Of a DNA stretch of 64,000 nucleotides, positions 43,091 to 51,028 are shown piece after piece; positions within the stretch are counted from its first letter, which is position 1; every line of letters begins with the position of its first letter. This stretch comes from Cellulomonas humilata. Its GTDB lineage: Bacteria > Actinomycetota > Actinomycetes > Actinomycetales > Cellulomonadaceae. The stretch is taken from the NCBI RefSeq assembly GCF_030814415.1, contig NZ_JAUSVB010000004.1, positions 62,001-126,000 on the forward strand. The letters run 5' to 3'. The notes under the pieces were generated by a model. That model did not search any database, was not told the DNA's origin, and saw only the letters and a list, made by a program, of their open reading frames with translations. Both the position numbers and the translations under genes were made by a program.

Positions 43091-43548
43091 TGGGCATGTC
43101 GGAGGTCGACCGCCGCGCGGTGCTCGAGGGTGCGGGCGTCGCGCTCGCGGCCGGGACGCTCGGGTTCGTCGGCTTCGTGGCGCTCGGCCCGGCACCCGAG
43201 ACGGACGACGACGGCGACGACGACTCCTCGGGGACGGGATCCGGCGGCGACGGTGAGGACTCGCACCTGCTCGCGGCGGTCGACGACATCCCCGACGGCG
43301 GCGGGATCGTGCTGACCGACGACAAGCTGGTGCTCACGCGCGACGGAGACGACGTCCGGTGCTTCACGGCGGTGTGCACCCACCAGGGATGTCTGGTCGC
43401 CGCCGTGCAGGACGGCGAGATCCGGTGCCCCTGCCACGGCAGCGCGTTCGACGCCGCGACGGGCGCCGTGGTGCACGGTCCGGCGACGGAGCCGCTGGAG
43501 GCGGAGGAGATCGAGGTCACCGACCAGGGCGAGGTGCTGCGCGCATGA
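43090..43548 (+). CDS. Rieske [2Fe-2S] protein with Tat-like leader
   Basis: A 152-residue protein. The N-terminus has VDRRAVLEGAGVALAAGTLG, a twin-arginine followed by a hydrophobic stretch, suggesting Tat export or anchoring. An acidic Asp/Ser/Gly spacer (about 35-57) precedes the Rieske fold. Cluster ligands are CTHQGC and CPCHGS. It should carry electrons outside the membrane, probably exchanging with the upstream b561-like protein. Its stop overlaps the start of a 30-residue peptide gene. Confidence 0.92.
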   Translation: MGMSEVDRRAVLEGAGVALAAGTLGFVGFVALGPAPETDDDGDDDSSGTGSGGDGEDSHLLAAVDDIPDGGGIVLTDDKLVLTRDGDDVRCFTAVCTHQGCLVAAVQDGEIRCPCHGSAFDAATGAVVHGPATEPLEAEEIEVTDQGEVLRA

Positions 43549-43637
43549 GGTCCTTCCGAGAGCGCCTGCCCACGCTCCTCTGGGTCGCCGGAGCGGCCGC
43601 GACCGTCGGCGCGATGCTGGCCGCACTACGCGTCTGA
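43545..43637 (+). CDS. 30-residue membrane peptide coupled to the Rieske gene
   Basis: ATG at 43545 overlaps the Rieske stop (ATGA). The product begins MRSFRERLP and continues as one hydrophobic helix (TLLWVAGAAATVGAMLAALR) with a basic N-terminus, typical of a small single-pass subunit. It could stabilise the Rieske/b561 pair. No homologue is known to me. Confidence 0.6.
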   Translation: MRSFRERLPTLLWVAGAAATVGAMLAALRV

Positions 43638-43786
43638 GACGTCGCCGCCCGTTCGCCTGGACACGCCTGACCTGGGTGGTACGTTCCAGACGAAGGGCAC
43701 GAAAGCCGACGTCGGGGAAGCCCTAGGTCCCCCTCGTCAGTGATGTCGAAGTGATGTCGACCGGCAACAGCGAGAGGACGGCCCGC

Positions 43787-44236
43787 ATGACGCAGGACCT
43801 GGAGGGGCTCGAAGAGACGGGCCCCATCGACTACCTGGTAGTCGCCTTCCCGAAAGCGCACTTCACCGGTGAGGCGTTCCCTCTCCTGGTCGACCTGGTA
43901 GAGCGCGGCATCATCCGCATCCTCGACCTGACCTTCGTCCAGAAGGCCGAGGACGGCTCCGTCTCCGGGCTGGAGCTGAGCGAGCTGGCCGACGGTGGCG
44001 TCGATCTCACGATCTTCGAGGGCGCCTCGTCCGGCCTGCTGGGCGACGACGACATCTCGGAGGCGGCGAACGCACTGACCCCGGGCGACGCGGCCGCGGT
44101 GCTCGTGTACGAGAACGTGTGGGCAGCCCCGTTCGCCGTCGCCCTGCGGCGTGCCGGTGGCCAGCTCGTCGCCAGCGGACGCATCCCGGTGCAGGCGGTC
44201 ATCGCTGCGCTGGACGCCATCGAACCCGTCGCCTGA
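43787..44236 (+). CDS. DUF6325-type protein (DUF1269-like)
   Basis: A 149-residue acidic protein: GPIDYLVVAFPKAHFTGEAF, LVERGIIRILDLTFVQKAED and DAAAVLVYENVWAAPFAVAL. This matches the DUF6325/DUF1269 group of putative membrane-associated or stress proteins, with no known function. ATG at 43787 has GAGAGG nine bases upstream. Just before, at 43739-43760, lies a perfect 11-base tandem repeat AGTGATGTCGA x2. It is followed after 22 bases by a SHOCT gene, its usual partner. Confidence 0.8.
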   Translation: MTQDLEGLEETGPIDYLVVAFPKAHFTGEAFPLLVDLVERGIIRILDLTFVQKAEDGSVSGLELSELADGGVDLTIFEGASSGLLGDDDISEAANALTPGDAAAVLVYENVWAAPFAVALRRAGGQLVASGRIPVQAVIAALDAIEPVA

Positions 44237-44258
44237 AACCCCTGAGGAGGAGCTACCG

Positions 44259-44576
44259 ATGCCAGGACTGATCCGCGGGGTCGCCAGGACCGCCGTCATC
44301 GCCGGAACCGCCACGAGTGTCTCGAACCGGGTCTCCCGGCGACAGGCCGGACGCTGGGCCTCGCAGGACCAGCAGCAGCAGGCCGCCGCCGCACCGCCGC
44401 CGCCCCCGCAGTACGCCGCTCCGGAGCCGGTCTACGCGCCGCCGCCGCCCGCGGCCGCCGCGCCGGACATGGACGCCAAGCTCGCCCAGCTCGCCCAGCT
44501 CGGCGCGCTGCGCGACGCCGGCGTGCTCAGCGACATCGAGTTCGAGGTGCAGAAGAACCGCATCCTCACCAGCTGA
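44259..44576 (+). CDS. SHOCT-domain protein
   Basis: A 105-residue protein. The N-terminus (GLIRGVARTAVIAGTATSVS) is mildly hydrophobic. A Gln/Ala/Pro-rich spacer follows, and the C-terminal ~35 residues are a SHOCT domain (DMDAKLAQLAQLGALRDAGV, LSDIEFEVQKNRIL). SHOCT domains are short oligomerisation helices. GAGGAGGAG precedes ATG 44259. Function unknown; it pairs with the upstream DUF6325 gene. Confidence 0.88.
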   Translation: MPGLIRGVARTAVIAGTATSVSNRVSRRQAGRWASQDQQQQAAAAPPPPPQYAAPEPVYAPPPPAAAAPDMDAKLAQLAQLGALRDAGVLSDIEFEVQKNRILTS

Positions 44577-44594
44577 CGCAGCTCGGACGCACAC

Positions 44595-44639
44595 GACGAC
44601 CCCGGCCCGGCACGAGACTCGTGCCGGGCCGGGGTCGTC
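44595..44639. terminator. Perfect 22-bp palindromic terminator
   Basis: GACGACCCCGGCCCGGCACGAG and its exact complement face each other around one base, between convergent SHOCT genes. One of the strongest hairpins in the window. Confidence 0.9.
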
Positions 44640-44648
44640 ATTGCTGCG

Positions 44649-45029
44649 TCAGGCGAGCGCCTTCGCCTTGAGCGTCGCGAACTCGCCCGCGTCGATGGCC
44701 CCGGAGTCGAGCAGGGCCTTCGCGTCGGCGATCTGGTCCGCCGGGGACTTGCCCGCCGCGACCGAACGGATGTACTGGTCCTGAGCCGTCTTGGCCTCCA
44801 CGAACGCACCCTGCTGCCGCTCGGCCATGCCCTTGCCCCGCGCGATGAGGTAGATCAGCGCAACGAGGTACGGCATGAAGACGAGACCGATGACCCAGAC
44901 GGCCTTCCACCAGCCGCTGAGGGCGTGGTCCCGGAAGAGGTCACCGATGATCTGGAACAGGATGACGAGGTAGACGAAGAACAAGAAGAACCAGACCAAC
45001 ATCCAGATCCACTGCCCGAGCGTGTTCAT
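44649..45029 (-). CDS. PLDc_N/SHOCT membrane protein
   Basis: A 126-residue protein. Two membrane helices (WIWMLVWFFLFFVYLVILFQ and AVWVIGLVFMPYLVALIYLI) form a phospholipase-D-nuclease-N-terminal-like module. A C-terminal SHOCT domain follows (SPADQIADAKALLDSGAI, DAGEFATLKAKALA). The combination is common in actinobacteria and uncharacterised. ATG at 45029 starts just before the first helix. Confidence 0.88.
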   Translation of the reverse strand: MNTLGQWIWMLVWFFLFFVYLVILFQIIGDLFRDHALSGWWKAVWVIGLVFMPYLVALIYLIARGKGMAERQQGAFVEAKTAQDQYIRSVAAGKSPADQIADAKALLDSGAIDAGEFATLKAKALA

Positions 45030-45138
45030 GGAACCGTCCTTGGTGCTGACCCCGCCTCTGCTGGGGGGCTCGTGGTCCGAGGCTAACCACTGCGGCGCGC
45101 GAAACACCCCGAATCGGTCGCGACACGACCGCCCGTCC

Positions 45139-45924
45139 TCAGCCGGCCAGGGCCGCCCGCAGGAACGCGATGTCCTGCGCCTGGCTCTCCGCCGGCGTCT
45201 CGACGACCGCGTCGGAGCCGGCTTCCCGGACCACGTGCGCGATCAGCTCGGGCGGGATGGTGCCCGACGCGAAGCCCGCGTGCCGGTCGCGTGCGGAGCC
45301 CTGCGCGTCGCGCGAGCTGTTGGCGTGCACCAGGTCGACCCGCCCCGTGATGGCGCGCACGCGCTCGACGACCGTCTCGAGGTCCTCCCCGGCCGCCCAC
45401 GCGTGGCACGTGTCGAGGCACAGCCCGACGTCGTAGCCGCCGATCGCGTCCCAGAGCATCGCGAGACCGTCGAGGGTCCGCGCGCACGCGTTCTCACCGC
45501 CGGCCGTGTTCTCCACGAGGATCTTCACCGGGAACGTCGCGCGCTCGAACGTCTTGCGCCAGTTCTCGATGCCGACCGCGATGTCGTCACCGTCGCCGAC
45601 GTGCCCTCCGTGCACGATGAGCGCCCGCGCGCCGAGGCCCGCTGCGGCGGCCGCGTGCTGGGCGATCATGTTCCGGCTCGGGATCCGGATGCGGTTGTTG
45701 GTCGACGCGACGTTGACCAGGTACGGCGCGTGCGCGTAGATGCCGAGGCCCGAGGCCACCAGGGCGTCGGCGTCGGCGCGCGGCACCGGCTTCTTCCAGC
45801 CCTGCGGGTCCGCCAGGAACAGCTGGACACATCCCGCGTCGAGCTCGGCGGCGGTTGCCACCGGGTCGTCGTCACGCACATGGGCGCCGATGAGCACCAC
45901 GTCGGTCTCCCTCCGGTCGGGCAC
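45139..45924 (-). CDS. nfo: Deoxyribonuclease IV (AP endonuclease family 2)
   Basis: A 261-residue TIM-barrel zinc enzyme that cuts DNA 5' to abasic sites. Metal-ligand signatures are IYAHAPYLVNVAS, LIVHGGHVGDGDD, ILVENTAGGENA, GLCLDTCHAWAAG and LVHANSSRDAQGSARDRHA. Length fits the family. GTG at 45924. It is transcribed with the same strand as the arabinofuranosidase gene but separated by 42 bases. Confidence 0.93.
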   Translation of the reverse strand: MPDRRETDVVLIGAHVRDDDPVATAAELDAGCVQLFLADPQGWKKPVPRADADALVASGLGIYAHAPYLVNVASTNNRIRIPSRNMIAQHAAAAAGLGARALIVHGGHVGDGDDIAVGIENWRKTFERATFPVKILVENTAGGENACARTLDGLAMLWDAIGGYDVGLCLDTCHAWAAGEDLETVVERVRAITGRVDLVHANSSRDAQGSARDRHAGFASGTIPPELIAHVVREAGSDAVVETPAESQAQDIAFLRAALAG

Positions 45925-45966
45925 GCGCCAGGCTAGACCGGACCGGTGACAGGCGCACAGGCGTGG

Positions 45967-48249
45967 TCAGTCCCCCGCGGCAGCCAGGAGCCGCATCCCG
46001 AGCAGACGAGGGGTCGGCAGGCCGGAGCCGGCGTGGATCTCGACCGGGATCTCGACGTCGCGCAGCCCCGGCGGAAGGCCGACCTCGCGGACGCTCCGGT
46101 GCGTGGGGTCCGCCGGCGCGAGCTCGTCGTCGAGGACGACCTGTCCCGCGACCAGCACCCGGACCGCCGTCGGGCCTGTGTCCCCGAGCCACTCGAGCTG
46201 GATCGACGACGCGGTGCTGCGCCAGTTGAACAGGGTCAGGCGGAGGTCCTGGGTGGTCGAGCGCCACCGTGCGTCGCCTGCTCGCCCTGTCGTCGAGCCG
46301 ACGCCGGTCACGCCGTGGTCGACCTCGGGCTGCTGCTCGCCGAACGCGACCTCGTCGAGGGTGCGGGCCGCGAGGCTGAGCGACGCCTCGTCGACGGCGG
46401 CCAGACCAGCGCGGAGCGCGGGGCCATCCCCGTCCCACGCGTACGGCCACGCGGCGACGTACCGGGCGTCGTGGAGCGTCGCGAACGGTTCGAGGGCGAC
46501 CGGTATGCCGTCGACGTCCTGCACGGTGAACCCGGAGGAGGTCCGGGCGACCGAGCCGGCGGACTGCGGACCCAGGACGGGAGCACCGAGCAGCGGTCGC
46601 AGGGGTCCGCCGGCGATGTGGCCCATCCGGGTAGGCGCTGCCACGTAGTCGACGGAGTCGTCCGGCACGCGGTGCGCGAGGACGAGCGGACCCCACAGGA
46701 CCTGCGCCCACGGCCCGCCGTCCGGGCTCGGCTCCAGCCACGTGTGCGCGGGCAGCTCCAGGTCGATCGTCGTGACGCCCACCCACTGACGGTCGAGGCG
46801 CAGCCGTCCCCCGGCCGGCACCGAGGTCTGCTGCTCGCCATCCACGGTCGCGCTCGCCGCGCCGTCCACCCACGTGGGGATGCGGACGGCGAGCGTGAAC
46901 CGGGCCGGTGCGGTGGTCTCGACCTCGATCGTGGCGCGCTCGCTGAGCGGATAGCCGGAGCTGACGCGGACAGTGGTGCCGCGGTCGCGCCACCGCGCGG
47001 TGGCGTCGATCAGCAGGTTCACGCCGAGCTCGTCGTCCGCCGTCGAGAACGCCAGCGCGCCGTGCCGGGTGTGCGTCTCGAGGCCGGTGCCGACGCAGCA
47101 CCAGAACCCCTCCTCGCGGGCCGAGTAGGTCCGGTAGTGGCCGGGTCGCATGGAGGTGAAGTAGACGACGCCGCCGTGCTCGGGGTGCTGCGTCGAGAGC
47201 AGGTGGTTGGCCAGCGCGCGCTCGGCGTACGCCAGGTAGGCGTCGTCGCCCGTGGTGCGGAACAGCTCGGCCGACAGCTTGACCATGTTGTAGGTGAGGC
47301 AGCTCTCCGGGCCTTCGCGGCTGGTGAACATGGTCGCGAAGTCGTCGGCACGGTGGAAGTTCTCGCGCACGCTGGCTGCCCCGATCGCGACGGATCGGCG
47401 CAGCGCGACCGAGGTCCAGAACGTCTGGGCTGCGGACCGGCAGCGGTGGTCACCCGACTCGGCGGCCAGGGCGCGCTCCACGCGGTCGACGGCGGCGAGT
47501 CCCACGGCGATGGGTGCCTGCGTGTTGGCGTGCAGGCCGTCGAGGACGTCCCGGCCGTCGGCCAGCGGCTCGACCAGATCCCTGGGCAGGAGCCGGCGGG
47601 CCGTCACCAGGTGTCGAGGGTCGCCCGTCAGCTCGGCGACCTGCGCGAACGTCTCGCTCAGGCCGCCCGACTCGGTGACGAGGATGCGGGCGACGTCCTC
47701 GTCATCGAGGTCAGCGAACATCTCGTCCCACCACCGGACGAGGTCGTCGAGCACGTCCCGAGCACCGACGACCCGTGCGCGCGACGCATCGACGAGGCCG
47801 GCGAACGTCTTGTGCAGGTTGTAGAGCGGGACCCAGCGGCCGTTGAGGTGGAACGTCGCCTCCCGGATGTCGCCGCGTCGGAGCTCGTCCCACAGGCTCG
47901 CCCCGGCGGGGATCCCGCCGACGTACCCGGTCCCGCCCGCCACCTGGCACGCGCGCAGGCCCGCCACGAGCTGCTCGGCGCGAGCCCCCACCTGCGCGTC
48001 GCCGGTCGACTCCGCCAGCGTGGCCAGCGCGGACAGGACGTGCCCGGCCGTGTGCCCGTCGAGCCCGGTCGACTCCCAGCCGCCGTACGGCTCCGCCCTC
48101 GGCGGTAGCCCGGCCTCGCGTCGGAACGGAGCCAGCAGCCGGTCCGCGGACAGTCCGAGCAGGGTCTCGCGGACCCGGTCCTGCGCGGTCAGGAACGCGC
48201 CCGGCCGCAGGTCGACGTCGCGCAGCGGGAGGAAGTCGATGCTCGTCAC
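45967..48249 (-). CDS. GH127/GH146-type beta-L-arabinofuranosidase (DUF1680)
   Basis: A 760-residue protein without signal peptide, so probably cytoplasmic. The (alpha/alpha)6 barrel spans about 15-430 (PYGGWESTGLDGHTAGHVLS, YNLHKTFAGLVDA), and beta domains follow. The cysteine pair in GFWCCVGTGLETH corresponds to the catalytic nucleophile Cys and a zinc ligand of GH127 enzymes. It would release L-arabinofuranose from imported oligosaccharides. GTG at 48249 overlaps the stop of the CGNR regulator gene, which excludes a longer start. The family branch (GH127 or GH146) is not decided. Confidence 0.88.
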   Translation of the reverse strand: MTSIDFLPLRDVDLRPGAFLTAQDRVRETLLGLSADRLLAPFRREAGLPPRAEPYGGWESTGLDGHTAGHVLSALATLAESTGDAQVGARAEQLVAGLRACQVAGGTGYVGGIPAGASLWDELRRGDIREATFHLNGRWVPLYNLHKTFAGLVDASRARVVGARDVLDDLVRWWDEMFADLDDEDVARILVTESGGLSETFAQVAELTGDPRHLVTARRLLPRDLVEPLADGRDVLDGLHANTQAPIAVGLAAVDRVERALAAESGDHRCRSAAQTFWTSVALRRSVAIGAASVRENFHRADDFATMFTSREGPESCLTYNMVKLSAELFRTTGDDAYLAYAERALANHLLSTQHPEHGGVVYFTSMRPGHYRTYSAREEGFWCCVGTGLETHTRHGALAFSTADDELGVNLLIDATARWRDRGTTVRVSSGYPLSERATIEVETTAPARFTLAVRIPTWVDGAASATVDGEQQTSVPAGGRLRLDRQWVGVTTIDLELPAHTWLEPSPDGGPWAQVLWGPLVLAHRVPDDSVDYVAAPTRMGHIAGGPLRPLLGAPVLGPQSAGSVARTSSGFTVQDVDGIPVALEPFATLHDARYVAAWPYAWDGDGPALRAGLAAVDEASLSLAARTLDEVAFGEQQPEVDHGVTGVGSTTGRAGDARWRSTTQDLRLTLFNWRSTASSIQLEWLGDTGPTAVRVLVAGQVVLDDELAPADPTHRSVREVGLPPGLRDVEIPVEIHAGSGLPTPRLLGMRLLAAAGD

Positions 48250-48824
48250 GAGACGACGTCGCCGTGCCGGACGGTCCGCCCACCTGCCTGACGGGCCCGG
48301 TAGGCGGCCACGTGCGCGCGGTTCGCGCAGCCGTTGACGTCGCAGAACCGGCGCGAGCGGTTCCGGGACAGGTCGACGAGGACCGCGTCGCAGTCGTCGG
48401 CCTCGCACCGCTGGAGCCGGTCGTACTCGGCGCTGCGCACCACGTCGGACATGGCCATCGCCGTCTCGACGAGCAGCACGGTCGCCAGCGGGGCGTCCGG
48501 CGCGGTGCCGTGCAGGTGCCAGTCCAGGTCGTCGTGCCGGGTCAGGTAGGGCACCGCTCCCCCGCGCGCCAGCATCTCGTTGAGCACCCCGGCCGCCGTG
48601 TCGCGGTCGACGTCCCACAGCGCGGCGATCTGGTCCCGGGCGTCGCGGACCGCGGCCAGCTCGGCGTCGTCGCCGTCGTGCCGCGCCGTGTAGCCCCAGC
48701 GCGTGTAGAACTCGGCGACGTCGTCGACGGTCGCCATCGCGTCGTGGCCGTCGCGGCGACGGGCGGTGTTCACCATCTCCACGGCCGCGGCGATGCTCAT
48801 CTCGGTGTCAGGTGCGAAAACCAC
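48246..48824 (-). CDS. CGNR-type zinc-finger regulator
   Basis: A 192-residue protein of the ABATE/CGNR family. The N-terminal stress-sensing-like domain starts VFAPDTEMSIAAAVEMVNTA. The C-terminal zinc finger is CEADDCDAVLVDLSRNRSRR, then FCDVNGCANRAHVAAYRARQ; the name-giving CGNR reads CANR here. GTG at 48824 has AGGAG at good spacing and fits the family N-terminus. It overlaps the arabinofuranosidase start and is divergent from an EamA transporter, so it may control both through the dyad between them. Confidence 0.88.
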   Translation of the reverse strand: MVFAPDTEMSIAAAVEMVNTARRRDGHDAMATVDDVAEFYTRWGYTARHDGDDAELAAVRDARDQIAALWDVDRDTAAGVLNEMLARGGAVPYLTRHDDLDWHLHGTAPDAPLATVLLVETAMAMSDVVRSAEYDRLQRCEADDCDAVLVDLSRNRSRRFCDVNGCANRAHVAAYRARQAGGRTVRHGDVVS

Positions 48825-48855
48825 TTTGACTCCTGTCGACATCCTGAGTAGCGTC

Positions 48856-48884
48856 ATGAGTGTAAACGGCATTCACTCATTACA
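48856..48884. promoter_or_regulatory. Nested dyads between CGNR and EamA genes
   Basis: ATGAGTG (48856-48862) and CACTCAT (48874-48880) form a perfect dyad with an 11-base spacer. A second one, TGTAA (48861-48865) and TTACA (48880-48884), overlaps it. A likely operator for the divergent promoters, perhaps read by the CGNR protein. Confidence 0.6.
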
Positions 48885-48908
48885 GACTTTTCTGACGGGA
48901 GCACGGCG

Positions 48909-49877
48909 ATGTCCCAGACCGCCACGTCGAACCGCTCCGTCGGCATCGTCGCAGGTCTCGTCGCCGCCGTAGCCTTCGCCACCAGCGGCCCGGTGGTCAA
49001 GCCGCTCCTCGTCGCCGGGTGGTCCCCCGGTGCCGCGATCCTCGTGCGCCTCTCGGTTGCCGCCGTGCTGCTCGCCGGACCTGCGGCATGGGCCGTGCGC
49101 GGACGCTGGCACGTGGTGCGCGACGAGTGGCGGACCGTCCTCGGCTTCGGCGTCCTCGGCGTGGCCACCGCCTCGACCATGTACTACCTCGCCGTCGACC
49201 GGCTCCCGGTCGCCGTCGCCCTGCTCATCGAGTACACCGGACCGCTCCTCCTGGTCGCCTGGCGGTGGGCCCGTGACCGGCAGGCACCGACCCGCGCCAC
49301 GCTCGTCGGGGCCGCGCTCGCGACCGGCGGGCTCGTCTTCGTGCTCGACCTCACCGGCTCGCTGGAGCTCGACCCGGTCGGTCTCGCCTTCGCGCTCGTC
49401 TCGGCCATCGGGAACGCCGGCTACTTCGCGTTCACCGGCCGACCGTCCGCGCTCCCCCCAATCAGCCTGGCCGGCGCCGGGATGGCGGTCGGCGCGCTCA
49501 CGGTCGCCGTCGTCGCCGCCGTCGGGGTGCTGCCGTTGGCGGCCCCGGACGTGCGCGTGGACCTGCTCGGGGCGCAGGTGCACTGGATCGTGCCGCTGCT
49601 GATCGTCGCCACCGTCCCGACCGCCTTCGCGTACGGCGTCAGCGCACTGTCCGTGCGGCTGCTCGGGGAACGCCTCGCGTCGTTCCTGGCCCTGTCCGAG
49701 GTGCTCGTCGCCGTCCTGCTCGCGTGGGCGCTCGTCGGCGAGGCTCCCCTGCCCGTGCAGGCGGTCGGGATGGTGCTCGTGGTCGCCGGCATCGCCCTGG
49801 TGCGCCGCGGGACCGACACGGTCGAGGTCGTCGAGGTGCTCGAACCGGCCCGCGCGGTCGCCGACGCTCGCGTGTAG
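48909..49877 (+). CDS. EamA-family (DMT) transporter
   Basis: A 322-residue membrane protein with about ten hydrophobic helices in two EamA repeats (VGIVAGLVAAVAFATSGPVV and later VGLAFALVSAIGNAGYFAF). Such drug/metabolite transporters export amino acids, nucleosides or other metabolites; the substrate is unknown. ATG at 48909 follows GACGGGAGC. Divergent from the CGNR regulator, a common pairing for transporter control. Confidence 0.92.
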   Translation: MSQTATSNRSVGIVAGLVAAVAFATSGPVVKPLLVAGWSPGAAILVRLSVAAVLLAGPAAWAVRGRWHVVRDEWRTVLGFGVLGVATASTMYYLAVDRLPVAVALLIEYTGPLLLVAWRWARDRQAPTRATLVGAALATGGLVFVLDLTGSLELDPVGLAFALVSAIGNAGYFAFTGRPSALPPISLAGAGMAVGALTVAVVAAVGVLPLAAPDVRVDLLGAQVHWIVPLLIVATVPTAFAYGVSALSVRLLGERLASFLALSEVLVAVLLAWALVGEAPLPVQAVGMVLVVAGIALVRRGTDTVEVVEVLEPARAVADARV

Positions 49878-49885
49878 GGCGGTCC

Positions 49886-50284
49886 TCAGCCGACGAAGAT
49901 GCAGAACGGGTGCCCGGCCGGGTCGGCGTACACGCGGAGCGGCTCCTCGAGGTCGTCGGAGCGGTCGTGCAGCAGACGAGCCCCCAGCGCGAGCGCCCGC
50001 TCGTGCTGGACGTCCAGCTCCGCGACGTCCGGCACGGTCGTGTCCAGGTGCAGCTGCTGCGGGACCGGACCTTCGGGCCACGTCGCCGACGGCAGAGCGT
50101 CGACCTGCTGGAACGCGAGCGGGACGCCGCCGGGCGACCGCAGCACCAACCAGTCCCGCTCACCGTTCGCCGGCTCGTCGCCGGGCCGGTACTCGAGACC
50201 GAACAGCTCGCGGTAGAACTCCGCGAGCGCCCGGACGTCCGTCGCGTCGAGCACGACCTGGACGATCGTGGGGTACGTCGTCAT
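49886..50284 (-). CDS. VOC-family protein
   Basis: A 132-residue glyoxalase/bleomycin-resistance-type fold: TIVQVVLDATDVRALAEFYR, ELFGLEY, LHLDTTVPDVAELDVQHERA and VYADPAGHPFCIFVG. Unlike the VOC protein at 41975 it has a longer central strand. Substrate unknown. ATG at 50284 is the best start. Convergent with the EamA gene. Confidence 0.88.
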   Translation of the reverse strand: MTTYPTIVQVVLDATDVRALAEFYRELFGLEYRPGDEPANGERDWLVLRSPGGVPLAFQQVDALPSATWPEGPVPQQLHLDTTVPDVAELDVQHERALALGARLLHDRSDDLEEPLRVYADPAGHPFCIFVG

Positions 50285-50347
50285 CAGCCAGCACCTCGCA
50301 GTCCCGCATCGTCGTCGGCGTCCGCCATGATCTCGCCAGGGGACGCC

Positions 50348-50383
50348 GACCGCATCCGGGCGCGGGGGCACCCGGATGCGGTC
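50348..50383 (-). terminator. Hairpin after nrdG
   Basis: GACCGCATCCGGG and CCCGGATGCGGTC are exact complements around a 10-base loop, four bases past the nrdG stop. Confidence 0.85.
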
Positions 50384-50386
50384 CGG

Positions 50387-51028
50387 TCAGCAGGCGGCCA
50401 GCGCCGCCCGGTACTCGTCCGTCGTCCCGTCCGGTCGGGCCCGCTGGAGCACGTGCCGCCGGACGCCGAGGCCGGCGAGCACGTCGGTCAGCTCCGCCAC
50501 GTCGTCGGGACCCATCACGGTCGGGTCGACGGTGGTCCGCACCTCGACGTCGACGCCGGAGTCGAGCACCAGCCGCAGCGACGCGAAGGTCGCGTCGGCG
50601 CTCGTCGTCGGGCCGCCCACGCGCGTGACCGCACGGTAGAGCCGCACCGGTGCCTTCACGTCGAACCCCACCCAGTCGACCAGCGGGAGCAACGCCGGCA
50701 ACCGGCTCGGGTACGCGCCGGACGTGTGCAGACCGACCCCGAACCCGGCCGCGCGCACCTCCCGAGCCGCCGCCACCAGCGCACCCTGCCGGGTGGGCTC
50801 CCCTCCCGAGAACACGAGCCCGTCCAGCAGCCCGTGCCGGCGAGCGAGGAGGGCCAGCACGTCCCGCCACGGGACCTGGCCCGGTGCGCGCGGGTCGAGG
50901 ATCGCCGCGTTGTGGCAGTACGTGCACCGCCACGGGCAGCCTTGCAGGAAGGCCGTCGCGACGAGCTTCCCCGGCCAGTCGCACGACGACAGCGGGGTCA
51001 GACCTGCGATGGCGAGCTCGGCCGTCAC
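50387..51028 (-). CDS. nrdG: Anaerobic ribonucleotide reductase activase
   Basis: A 213-residue radical-SAM enzyme that installs the glycyl radical on NrdD under anaerobic conditions. The [4Fe-4S] ligands are Cys31, Cys35 and Cys38 in CPWRCTYCHN; VFSGGEPT is the SAM-binding GGE motif. GTG at 51028 overlaps the nrdD stop. It has no extra ferredoxin domain. Confidence 0.94.
   Translation of the reverse strand: MTAELAIAGLTPLSSCDWPGKLVATAFLQGCPWRCTYCHNAAILDPRAPGQVPWRDVLALLARRHGLLDGLVFSGGEPTRQGALVAAAREVRAAGFGVGLHTSGAYPSRLPALLPLVDWVGFDVKAPVRLYRAVTRVGGPTTSADATFASLRLVLDSGVDVEVRTTVDPTVMGPDDVAELTDVLAGLGVRRHVLQRARPDGTTDEYRAALAAC

Noticed and set aside
48250..48618. Longer N-terminus of the GH127-type protein
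   Set aside because: It would overlap the CGNR regulator almost throughout, and the coupled GTG at 48249 gives the normal family start.
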